Below are positions 1-5,707 of a stretch of DNA of 6,370 nucleotides, in pieces. The position numbers were made by a program, and so were the translations under genes. Below the pieces are notes generated by a model. It saw only the letters and a list, made by a program, of their open reading frames with translations, did no database searches and was not told the origin of the DNA. Numbering within the stretch: the first letter of the stretch is position 1; every line of letters begins with the position of its first letter. Source of the DNA: an uncultured Thiotrichaceae bacterium (lineage in GTDB: Bacteria; Pseudomonadota; Gammaproteobacteria; Thiotrichales; Thiotrichaceae); assembly GCA_902727945.1 (NCBI GenBank), contig CACVAV010000113.1, positions 1 through 6,370 on the forward strand, given 5' to 3'.

Positions 1-8
1 AACAAGGA

Positions 9-105
9 CTTAAGGTGTTGATTTATTTTAAACTGCCGTTAGTAAGAAAAAATAAACCACTTAAGCTTGTTTAAGTAAAATCAGGTTCACTTAATACAAC
101 TTAAG
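9..105. promoter_or_regulatory. Array of CTTAAG-like hexamers upstream of the diguanylate cyclase
   Basis: CTTAAG occurs at 9-14, 60-65 and 100-105, with variants TTTAAG at 70-75 and CTTAAT at 90-95. The last four start at 60, 70, 90 and 100, so they lie on one 10-bp register with the slot at 80 empty. Direct hexamer repeats on one helical face are typical of OmpR-family response regulator sites. The hexamers resemble the half-sites of the PmrA box (YTTAAK-N5-YTTAAK), although here the spacer is 4 bases, not 5. The array ends 30 bp before the cyclase start, where an activator would sit. Identification of the binding protein is inference; CTTAAG is also self-complementary and the region is AT-rich. 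Confidence 0.4.
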
Positions 106-134
106 ATGCACTCCAATATCGGATCATCAAAGAT

Positions 135-1379
135 GTGAACCGGGGCGTAATAATAAATCTAATGCCATTACTATTCCAATCAATACTACTGGTAGGCATC
201 ACTTGCTACCTGCTATCCACACTACTGTTTGTGCTGACAAAAGACATGCCAAAGGTACGCAAGGGGATTAGTTGGTGGGCACTGGCATCCGTGGCAGGCG
301 CAGCTGGTTATTTTGCACTCCTTGTCTGTGGCAATATGGGCATTCCTGCGCAGGGTGAGGCTTTGTATAACCTCAGTCTAATATCCTGGTCGTCATTTTT
401 ATTGATTGGTAGCAGTCAATGGTTAAAAAAAGATATTAATATCCGTCTGATTCTGGGTATTAGTTCTTTATCTACCATCTGGGTCATGTATTTCAGCTTT
501 ATCCAACCGGTTTTTCTACCTGCCGCTATTGCAACAGCGGTCACATGCGGAGCACTCACTCTGTATACGGGCTGGTTATTTCTAAGCTCAGAAAAAACTA
601 AGGGAAGCGAAACTAAAGCACTGATCATCGTTTTGTTTATCAGTGGGTTACATGCATTAGACTATCCAATATTGCGCCCCCATGAATCATTCGCGATGGT
701 GGGTATAATAGTATGCATTATCGCCTCGCTCGCTATCAATATCATACTCGCCAGCATTGTCATCATTCAGTTTAAAAAGAGCATGAAGAATTCAGAAAAA
801 CATGCCATTAATATGGCCATGCAAGACCCACTGACCGGATTGAAAAACCGGCTGGGCTTAATAGAAGAATTTAATAAAAAGGTTGATTTAGCTCCCCATG
901 GTCAGCAAAGGATCGCACTTATCTTTGCCGATCTTGATAATTTCAAGACGATTAATGATACCTATGGTCATGAAGACGGTGATCAGGTCTTATGCACTAT
1001 AGCTGAACGTATTCAGTCTCTGATACGGCACAATGATGTTGCCGTACGTATCGGAGGTGATGAATTTGTTATACTATTATCGGATATCAAACCGAATGAC
1101 TGGGAGCATATTCCCCGGTTTATCAGCCGCCTGATCAAAGAGACCTGTGAGCCTATTACCATCAAAAAATATACACATCAGGTGGGAGCCAGCATTGGTT
1201 TAGCCGTCTACCCAAAAGATGGAGAACATCTGCAAGATCTGCTGAATTGTGCAGACAGCTCAATGTATCTTGATAAGCGCATGAAAAAACAAACAACAAA
1301 AAAACAGATACCACTCTCTATTGCAAACAGCGCTCCGGCAGTGCCTGCCGAAGATGCTGAATTACGTAACACACAGTGA
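135..1379 (+). CDS. Seven-helix membrane diguanylate cyclase (GGDEF protein)
   Basis: Predicted inner-membrane enzyme that makes cyclic di-GMP from two GTP. Hydrophobic segments lie near residues 10-34, 46-65, 79-95, 104-122, 127-150, 161-179 and 186-213, giving a seven-helix sensor of no type I recognise. A short linker leads to the GGDEF domain: DPLTGLKNR at 231-239, metal-ligand region FADLDNFK at 264-271, and an intact GGDEF at 307-311. RHND at 298-301 is an RxxD inhibitory site exactly five residues before GGDEF, so product inhibition is expected. No EAL domain follows; the tail from about 382 is polar and probably disordered. The GTG at 135 has only a weak GGA upstream; ATG at 162 (residue 10), at the edge of the first helix, is a real alternative. 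The gene is AT-richer than its neighbours. The signal sensed is unknown. Confidence 0.93.
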   Translation: MNRGVIINLMPLLFQSILLVGITCYLLSTLLFVLTKDMPKVRKGISWWALASVAGAAGYFALLVCGNMGIPAQGEALYNLSLISWSSFLLIGSSQWLKKDINIRLILGISSLSTIWVMYFSFIQPVFLPAAIATAVTCGALTLYTGWLFLSSEKTKGSETKALIIVLFISGLHALDYPILRPHESFAMVGIIVCIIASLAINIILASIVIIQFKKSMKNSEKHAINMAMQDPLTGLKNRLGLIEEFNKKVDLAPHGQQRIALIFADLDNFKTINDTYGHEDGDQVLCTIAERIQSLIRHNDVAVRIGGDEFVILLSDIKPNDWEHIPRFISRLIKETCEPITIKKYTHQVGASIGLAVYPKDGEHLQDLLNCADSSMYLDKRMKKQTTKKQIPLSIANSAPAVPAEDAELRNTQ

Positions 1380-1440
1380 TAGTGAAAATTTATTAACCAG
1401 TAGAAAAAACCATCCCACACTATCGATAGATTTTATAGAC

Positions 1441-1470
1441 TTAACATTTATCATAATTTCCCTTTATGAT
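1441..1470 (+). promoter_or_regulatory. Sigma70-type promoter of the oxygenase gene
   Basis: TTAACA at 1441-1446 (5/6 to TTGACA) and TATGAT at 1465-1470 (5/6 to TATAAT) are separated by 18 bp. Transcription would start near 1477, leaving a leader of about 30 bases before the ATG at 1509. This makes a TTG start at 1476 impossible if the promoter is used as read. It also separates the oxygenase transcript from the cyclase gene, which ends 61 bp upstream. Confidence 0.6.
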
Positions 1471-1481
1471 AATGATTGTCA
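1467..1481. promoter_or_regulatory. Fur box overlapping the -10 and start site
   Basis: TGATAAT-G-ATTGTCA matches the 7-1-7 Fur consensus TGATAATnATTATCA at every fixed position but one (G for A in the right arm). It overlaps the last four bases of the -10 element and the predicted start of transcription, the classic position for repression by iron-loaded Fur. The predicted outcome is expression of the oxygenase when iron is scarce. Confidence 0.7.
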
Positions 1482-1494
1482 AATAATCAGATCC

Positions 1495-1500
1495 AGGGGG
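1495..1500 (+). promoter_or_regulatory. Ribosome binding site that sets the oxygenase start
   Basis: AGGGGG lies eight bases before ATG 1509. It favours that codon over the TTG at 1476, which sits on the predicted transcription start, and over the later in-frame ATG at 1521, which is too far away. Confidence 0.6.
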
Positions 1501-1508
1501 CTGGGGCT

Positions 1509-2351
1509 ATGAGCGTATCTATGAATAGCGGATGTGCACACCATTTTGGTGCGTACGATAACAGTTTAGTCAAATTCAGTACAAAACTCACTTACCAATC
1601 ATTGCGGGATCTCTGTAACGGCGACATTCTGGCGATCAGGATTCCTAATTACTACGATACTGCTGCGTGCGAAAAAATACTGAGCCACCTCGGTCAGCAT
1701 CCGCAGTTAACCGGAAAATATGACAATGCGCCGGAGCTGGATATTTACCGGTTGGGCATGGCTTTTTTTGAAACCCGGTTTAACAAAAATCTTACCGACA
1801 CTTACTTTTCCTTACCGGATAAGTTCAAAAGTACTGTCAGCGATATTTGCTCGCCGTATAACAGCCCGCTGGATCAGCTGGTGAATGACCTTGAGCATCT
1901 ATGGCCAGCCGGAACAGCTATCCAAAAGCTGGAAAACAAAGCGATGATGCCGGGACTGATACGCACCTTTATGGAAAATCAGGTCTTTCCGCCCCATCAG
2001 GATATGCTCACCCGTGACTACCCTGATCTGCCTGAAAAAGAACATCCGCTGTCTCAACTGACCATGAACATTTATCTCAGAAATTTTGATGAAGGCGGCG
2101 AGTTAGAATTGTGGGATTATGCGCCGGATGACGAACAGGTAAAACAACTGTATACCGGTACTCATGACTTCATTGACCGGGGAAAAATTCCGGTCAGTAG
2201 CTTGAAAATCAAACCAACGCCCGGAGAACTCATCATCGTGCAATGCAGTAAACTCCATTCCGTTCGTCCGGGCACCGGTGGCAACCGGGTTGCCTTTTCT
2301 TGTTTCAGCGCCTATCGCGGGGAAGACCAGCCACTGACTTATTGGATATAA
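1509..2351 (+). CDS. 2-Oxoglutarate/Fe(II)-dependent oxygenase, WelO5-like fold
   Basis: A 280-residue soluble, probably cytoplasmic non-heme iron enzyme. The facial triad reads His163-Gln-Asp165 and His250, and Arg260, ten residues after the distal His, is the expected 2-oxoglutarate carboxylate ligand. The order of blocks (an IR-x-F/L strand before the HxD, a QLT...GGELELWDY segment, PGELII before the distal His, an aromatic YWI end) resembles, from memory, the WelO5/AmbO5 family of carrier-independent halogenases and related hydroxylases. WelO5 has Gly in place of the Asp to make room for chloride; Asp165 here argues for hydroxylation or another oxidation. The start is ATG 1509, supported by AGGGGG eight bases upstream and by the promoter. 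A Fur box covers the promoter, so a role in iron-limited or siderophore-related metabolism is possible. The substrate is unknown, and no biosynthetic cluster is visible next to it. Confidence 0.85.
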   Translation: MSVSMNSGCAHHFGAYDNSLVKFSTKLTYQSLRDLCNGDILAIRIPNYYDTAACEKILSHLGQHPQLTGKYDNAPELDIYRLGMAFFETRFNKNLTDTYFSLPDKFKSTVSDICSPYNSPLDQLVNDLEHLWPAGTAIQKLENKAMMPGLIRTFMENQVFPPHQDMLTRDYPDLPEKEHPLSQLTMNIYLRNFDEGGELELWDYAPDDEQVKQLYTGTHDFIDRGKIPVSSLKIKPTPGELIIVQCSKLHSVRPGTGGNRVAFSCFSAYRGEDQPLTYWI

Positions 2352-2369
2352 ACCCAGGCCCTCATATTA

Positions 2370-3497
2370 CTAATAACCGGACATTTCCAGATAACCACGC
2401 CCCAGCATCTTTCCGGTGCGGGTGTCCGTGACGTTTACCGCTCCTTCCCAGTACGTAATACCTGTTTGCATTAACTGATCGTCAACCACCGCTTCAACTG
2501 TCCAGTTAATATTTTTTTCCGGGGCGATGATTGACCATTCCACGGGGTAACAATCCGCATTACCCTCAGCCAGGCACCACTTCCGCAGCGGTTTAAATTC
2601 CACATGCTGCATGTTCATGCTTTCAGATTGACCATCAGGCAGCACCCACTTCCCGGCACTGTAGGCATCCGCTTCACCGGCAGCATTGCGCAACTGATAC
2701 AACATCACATCATGCCCACTGTCCAATTGCAGAGAAAACCAATCCCAGCCCACCTGATCATCGCCCAGCACACTGGTGCTCCACTCACGATCCATCCACG
2801 ATTGTCCGTTGACCACAAAACGCTGGTCACCCAAATACAATTCGCCGGACGTCGCCAAACGGGTAAGGGAATAGTAATAAGAAGCATTACCCACCCCACC
2901 ACTCTTCTGGCTCAGGCCTGCATCACCCTGTAATACCACCGGTTTTTCCGGCGACAACTGTAAATTCAGACTAAAACCATCCGCCTTCACCGTCACAGCC
3001 CACGGAAATTGCGCATCGCTACTGCCCACGATTTGCCAGTCTTCCAGCCAGACCCGGAACAGTTTATTTTCCTGCCCCGCCAGCCCTGCGGCACCACGGG
3101 CAAAGCGCTGATCATGAAGGTGTTGCTGCCCCTCACTATCGGTGAGCGCTACGTGTGCCATCCACAGCTGGTTTGTGCCCCATTGTGAGCGGGATGATGG
3201 CTGATCTGAGGAAGGCGTGAGGGCAATGCGGAAAAAAGTGACCTGATAACCAAAATGCCGACCGCTATCAGACTCAACATTTCCGGTGATATACCACCAT
3301 TCATTACGAAAATCAGGATGCGCGGCATGATCCGCCGGAAACTGAAATTCCCTGGGGTTAACCGCCCGCTCAAAGCCACTATCAGCCACACCACCCAAAG
3401 CAGCGTTGAGATCAAATTCATCATCAGACGGATGATCACAAGCAGATAACATCAGCACGCACAGTATCAGCACTGTCTTAAAAACAGATCCGATCAT
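2370..3497 (-). CDS. CrtC/AttH-family lipoprotein (predicted secreted hydrolase-like, lipocalin fold)
   Basis: A 375-residue predicted lipoprotein. The hydrophobic signal peptide ends in lipobox LSAC at 17-20, with Cys20 lipidated; Asp follows at +2, which in enterobacteria retains lipoproteins in the inner membrane. The mature part has the hallmark FPADHAAHPDFRNEWWY block at 53-69, followed by SWMDREWS at 233-240, GWDWFSLQL at 250-258, YWEGAV at 349-354 and a GRGYLEMSGY end. This is the CrtC plus Lipocalin_9 architecture (COG5621), related to carotenoid 1,2-hydratase, but no carotenoid genes are nearby, so that activity is not implied. COG5621 genes often sit beside LolCDE-like ABC transporters; none is seen here. 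A perfect TATAAT lies 64-69 bp upstream, while the ribosome binding site is weak. The gene converges on the oxygenase gene with an 18-bp gap. Confidence 0.88.
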   Translation of the reverse strand: MIGSVFKTVLILCVLMLSACDHPSDDEFDLNAALGGVADSGFERAVNPREFQFPADHAAHPDFRNEWWYITGNVESDSGRHFGYQVTFFRIALTPSSDQPSSRSQWGTNQLWMAHVALTDSEGQQHLHDQRFARGAAGLAGQENKLFRVWLEDWQIVGSSDAQFPWAVTVKADGFSLNLQLSPEKPVVLQGDAGLSQKSGGVGNASYYYSLTRLATSGELYLGDQRFVVNGQSWMDREWSTSVLGDDQVGWDWFSLQLDSGHDVMLYQLRNAAGEADAYSAGKWVLPDGQSESMNMQHVEFKPLRKWCLAEGNADCYPVEWSIIAPEKNINWTVEAVVDDQLMQTGITYWEGAVNVTDTRTGKMLGRGYLEMSGY

Positions 3498-3560
3498 AGT
3501 GAGGCAACTTCAGGTATTACAGCAATCATAACAATACTTATTCAGGAGAATGAAACCGGC

Positions 3561-3566
3561 ATTATA
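3561..3566 (-). promoter_or_regulatory. -10 element for the lipoprotein gene
   Basis: The minus strand reads a perfect TATAAT here, giving a leader of about 57 bases before the lipoprotein ATG at 3497. No good -35 hexamer is visible 16-18 bp upstream, so the promoter may be weak or activator-dependent. The TAA inside it is also the stop codon of the apparent gene remnant at 3562-3690. Confidence 0.4.
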
Positions 3567-3690
3567 GTCTCAACGCAGGCAAACCACACCATCCCGCCAG
3601 CCATGTCTGCATAAATCCAGCGACTCTCGCCGCAGCGTGCTCAGCCTCTACCCACTGACAAACACCGTCACACAGATAGGTAAAGCGCTC
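3562..3690 (-). pseudogene. Possible C-terminal remnant of an alpha/beta hydrolase
   Basis: The gap between two minus-strand genes contains one open frame of 42 codons with no start codon near its beginning; an in-frame TAA lies two codons upstream. Its translation begins ERFTYLCDG and continues QWVEAEHAAARVAGFMQTWL. This resembles the last helix region of alpha/beta hydrolases, where the catalytic His lies in a GHW-(V/x)-x-x-E pattern followed by a helix ending in FL or WL. Here the His position reads Cys-Gln, so the catalytic His is missing even if the assignment is right. It is best read as the decayed 3' end of a lost gene. The similarity is by eye on a short stretch, and a chance open frame is possible. 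Confidence 0.3.
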
Positions 3691-3702
3691 ACATTACCCA
3701 CA

Positions 3703-4350
3703 TTACTTCGCAGAAAAGAAAATATCGCCATAAGCGGCTGTTGCCTGCCCTTTGCCGTTATCAGTATCCGTCATTAAAGCCACGCCATCAATGTGCGTAA
3801 TATCCTGGCCATAAATACGTTTAAAATCAGCGCGTACATTACGCTTCTCGCGTACCCAGCCGCCCACTTTATCCTGAGTGCCGCGTACTGCGGTCATTTT
3901 CGCATTCTTAGGTAAAAACGCATTACCCCAGGTGGTGCCACGTGGTTGATTACTCGACCAAACATAATTCAGCGCTTTAGTATTCCAGACCAATAAGCCG
4001 CCATCCAGAATCACATACACCCGCGCAACATAATCATCACCTTGTTTAGTTTGTTCATTCAGATTTTCCAGCTTATTATCTACCCGCCACATCCAGTTCA
4101 GTACCGGCGTTTTAGTCAGATCAACACGTATCTTGCGGCCCAAACCAGAAGCACTGCTATTACTGGTCGCCTTAAGGATGGTATTATTACCCTCTTTGAC
4201 CAATTGGTATTGTGTCTTACCACTGAATGCCTTTGGCTCCCAACCCGCGAGCTGGCCTTTAGAAAATTCACCTATCGGCACATTGCCCTGTGCTAAAACA
4301 CTACCACTCAATAACAGACCTGCCAGCACTACATATAATTTTTTCATCAT
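3703..4350 (-). CDS. Secreted DUF3047-family protein
   Basis: A 215-residue protein with a Sec signal peptide: a Lys-Lys start, a hydrophobic core, then cleavage after VLA at about residue 20. The mature part shows DUF3047 hallmarks: WMWRV at 86-90, QGDDYVARVYV at 103-113, an aromatic NYVW at 128-131, and a C-terminal DTDNGKGQATAAYGDIFF stretch. DUF3047 has no established function; the likely location is the periplasm. Start: an in-frame ATG exists at 4365, but it has no ribosome binding site and would put five residues with three acidic ones before the signal peptide. The ATG at 4350 (or the next codon, 4347) has purine-rich GGACGAG upstream and gives a normal signal peptide. The gene stands alone; the lipoprotein gene downstream on the same strand is 205 bp away with its own -10 candidate. 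It is divergent from the hydrolase at 4472. Confidence 0.85.
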   Translation of the reverse strand: MMKKLYVVLAGLLLSGSVLAQGNVPIGEFSKGQLAGWEPKAFSGKTQYQLVKEGNNTILKATSNSSASGLGRKIRVDLTKTPVLNWMWRVDNKLENLNEQTKQGDDYVARVYVILDGGLLVWNTKALNYVWSSNQPRGTTWGNAFLPKNAKMTAVRGTQDKVGGWVREKRNVRADFKRIYGQDITHIDGVALMTDTDNGKGQATAAYGDIFFSAK

Positions 4351-4471
4351 TTCAGTCTCGTCCATTTAATTTACACTGGGATATACGTATAACTGAGACA
4401 TCCGGATCAATGATAAGTTAGCCTGAAGCGATGTGAACCGATGACCTGTCATTTATTAAGAGACCTGATAC

Positions 4472-5404
4472 GTGCAACTTCAATTCATCACCACCCCCGA
4501 GCAGCACCAGATTGCCTACGCCGTGATTGGCTCAATCGATAAAACCCCAATACTATTCCTGCACGGTGGCCCCGGCTCAGATTCCCACCCTGAACATGCC
4601 AAACTATTCAACCCGGACAAGCATTATGTAGTGATGTTTGACCAACGTGGTTGCGGAAGATCCACACCTTCAGGTGACATCGAACACAATACGACCCAAT
4701 ACCTTATTAATGACATTGAACAACTGCGCCTAACGCTGAACATCAATTGCTGGAAAGTTTATGGTGGCTCATGGGGGGCGACACTGGCGCTGGAATACGC
4801 CAAGCAATACCCGGCGCACGTTATATCCATTATCCTGCGAGGTAGTTTTGCCGCCCGTAAACAAGATCTGGACTGGTTTATCCAACCCGATGGCATCGCA
4901 CAGCAGCACCCTGAAAACTACCAAAAACTTTGCAGACAACTGATCCCCGCAGCAGGCCAGCCGCTAACCAGTCGCTTATATGAATTGCTGATCAATCGTA
5001 ATGAGGAACGCGCCTATCAGGCAGCCTTAAGCTGGGATCACTGGGAAGCGACGGTGATGGACGTTCCTGTGCCAAAGGAGGAATCAGATCCCAAACAACG
5101 CCTGCAACGCATTAATAATAAACGGGTGTATGCCCATTACTGCCATCATCAGTTTTTTATCGGCGAGGATGGCGTGCTGCCCGGACTGGATAAACTCCGC
5201 GATATTCCGGTCACTCTGATTCATGGCCGTCATGATCCGGTGTGTCCGTTATCGGCGGCGGAAACCCTGGCGGAGGCGCTACCCAAGGCTGAATTAATAG
5301 TGGCCAAAGCTGGTCATGGCTTGCATGAAGCTGCTATTCGTGAGGCGCTGATATTGCACAACGCAGGTTCCGATAGAACACCACCGGCAATTCCGCTATA
5401 TTGA
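4472..5404 (+). CDS. Alpha/beta hydrolase of the proline iminopeptidase family (S33)
   Basis: A 310-residue cytoplasmic enzyme (no signal peptide), close to the usual length of proline iminopeptidases, which remove N-terminal proline from peptides. Visible are the oxyanion-hole motif HGGPG at 31-35, DQRGCGRSTP at 57-66, the nucleophile elbow GGSWG with Ser100, Asp255 in GRHDPVCP and His282 in AGHGLHE. Glu192 in the SWDHWE block matches the first Glu that holds the substrate amino group in the Serratia enzyme. At the second Glu position (normally in an R-I-E-N-H-Y pattern) this protein reads RVYAHY, so Tyr220 replaces it. Specificity may therefore differ from classic Pip, and no gene symbol is given. 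The start is GTG, with AAGAGA at 4458-4463 eight bases upstream. It is divergent from the DUF3047 gene across about 120 bp; no terminator is seen after it. Confidence 0.88.
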   Translation: MQLQFITTPEQHQIAYAVIGSIDKTPILFLHGGPGSDSHPEHAKLFNPDKHYVVMFDQRGCGRSTPSGDIEHNTTQYLINDIEQLRLTLNINCWKVYGGSWGATLALEYAKQYPAHVISIILRGSFAARKQDLDWFIQPDGIAQQHPENYQKLCRQLIPAAGQPLTSRLYELLINRNEERAYQAALSWDHWEATVMDVPVPKEESDPKQRLQRINNKRVYAHYCHHQFFIGEDGVLPGLDKLRDIPVTLIHGRHDPVCPLSAAETLAEALPKAELIVAKAGHGLHEAAIREALILHNAGSDRTPPAIPLY

Positions 5405-5489
5405 ACCCTAAAATAACACCAAACTCTTTACCAAACCTGTTTTAAACCACCATTCGCTTCGGTCTAAGGCAGTTTCAATCATACCGATC

Positions 5490-5494
5490 GGAGG
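5490..5494 (+). promoter_or_regulatory. Strong ribosome binding site of the AOR-derived mini-ORF
   Basis: GGAGG lies ten bases before ATG 5505. It is among the best Shine-Dalgarno matches in the window, and it supports real translation of the 64-codon ORF despite its remnant-like content. Confidence 0.6.
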
Positions 5495-5504
5495 ATGTGG
5501 AAGT

Positions 5505-5699
5505 ATGCAAAAATTACTCATGAAGACTGATCCGCTGGAAACTGACGACAAGCCTGATTTAGTGATGGCATTTCAGGATGCAACGGCTACAGTTGATTCT
5601 GCGGGTTTGTGTATGCCGAAGTACTACGAGCGGCGTGACCGGGATGCTGAAGGCCGTCTGACTGATGAAACCCGTAGCCGTTACGGCTTACCCGCCTGA
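5505..5699 (+). CDS. 64-residue ORF built from AOR C-terminal pieces (remnant or reduced protein)
   Basis: This short protein resembles aldehyde:ferredoxin oxidoreductase, a tungsten/pterin enzyme of about 600 residues, in two separate places. Residues 8-36 match the segment ending in the DxxGLC motif (Asp31, Gly34, Leu35, Cys36), which in AOR contacts the pterin cofactor and supplies the last ligand of the 4Fe-4S cluster. Residues 38-62 (PKYYERRDRDAEGRLTDE onward) match the last 25 or so residues of AOR, normally YYxLRGWDExGxPT...LGL. The roughly 75-100 residues usually between them are missing, as is everything N-terminal. It cannot be an active AOR. Yet the frame is open, GGAGG precedes it, and its stop overlaps the ribosome binding site of the downstream flavoprotein gene. 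It may be a decaying leftover or a retained small partner. Family assignment is by eye. Confidence 0.6.
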   Translation: MQKLLMKTDPLETDDKPDLVMAFQDATATVDSAGLCMPKYYERRDRDAEGRLTDETRSRYGLPA

Positions 5700-5707
5700 G
5701 GTCGTGC

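Noticed and set aside
132..142. GATGTGAACCG shared between the cyclase start and the hydrolase upstream region (4430-4440)
   Set aside because: An 11-base identity is expected by chance in a window of this size; the flanks do not match.
1336..1350. Perfect 6-bp hairpin CGGCAG-TGC-CTGCCG near the end of the cyclase gene
   Set aside because: It lies inside the coding sequence and has no T-run after it, so it is not an intrinsic terminator.
1420..1429. 10-bp palindrome CTATCGATAG upstream of the oxygenase promoter
   Set aside because: It is short, with no second copy or clear relation to a known operator; the Fur box explains regulation better.
1476..1508. Longer oxygenase start at TTG 1476
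   Set aside because: It coincides with the predicted transcription start and Fur box and lacks a ribosome binding site; ATG 1509 has a good one.
2604..2933. Plus-strand open frame of 109 codons opposite the lipoprotein gene
   Set aside because: It is antisense to a well-supported CrtC/AttH coding sequence and shows no recognisable domain.
3640..3702. Possible terminator after the DUF3047 gene (GGTAA...TTACC and TGAC...GTCA pairings on the minus strand)
   Set aside because: The stems are only 4-5 bp, with no following T-run.
4382..4391. 10-bp palindrome TATACGTATA between the divergent DUF3047 and hydrolase genes
   Set aside because: It could be an operator, but it is short, AT-rich and single, and I could not place convincing promoters around it.
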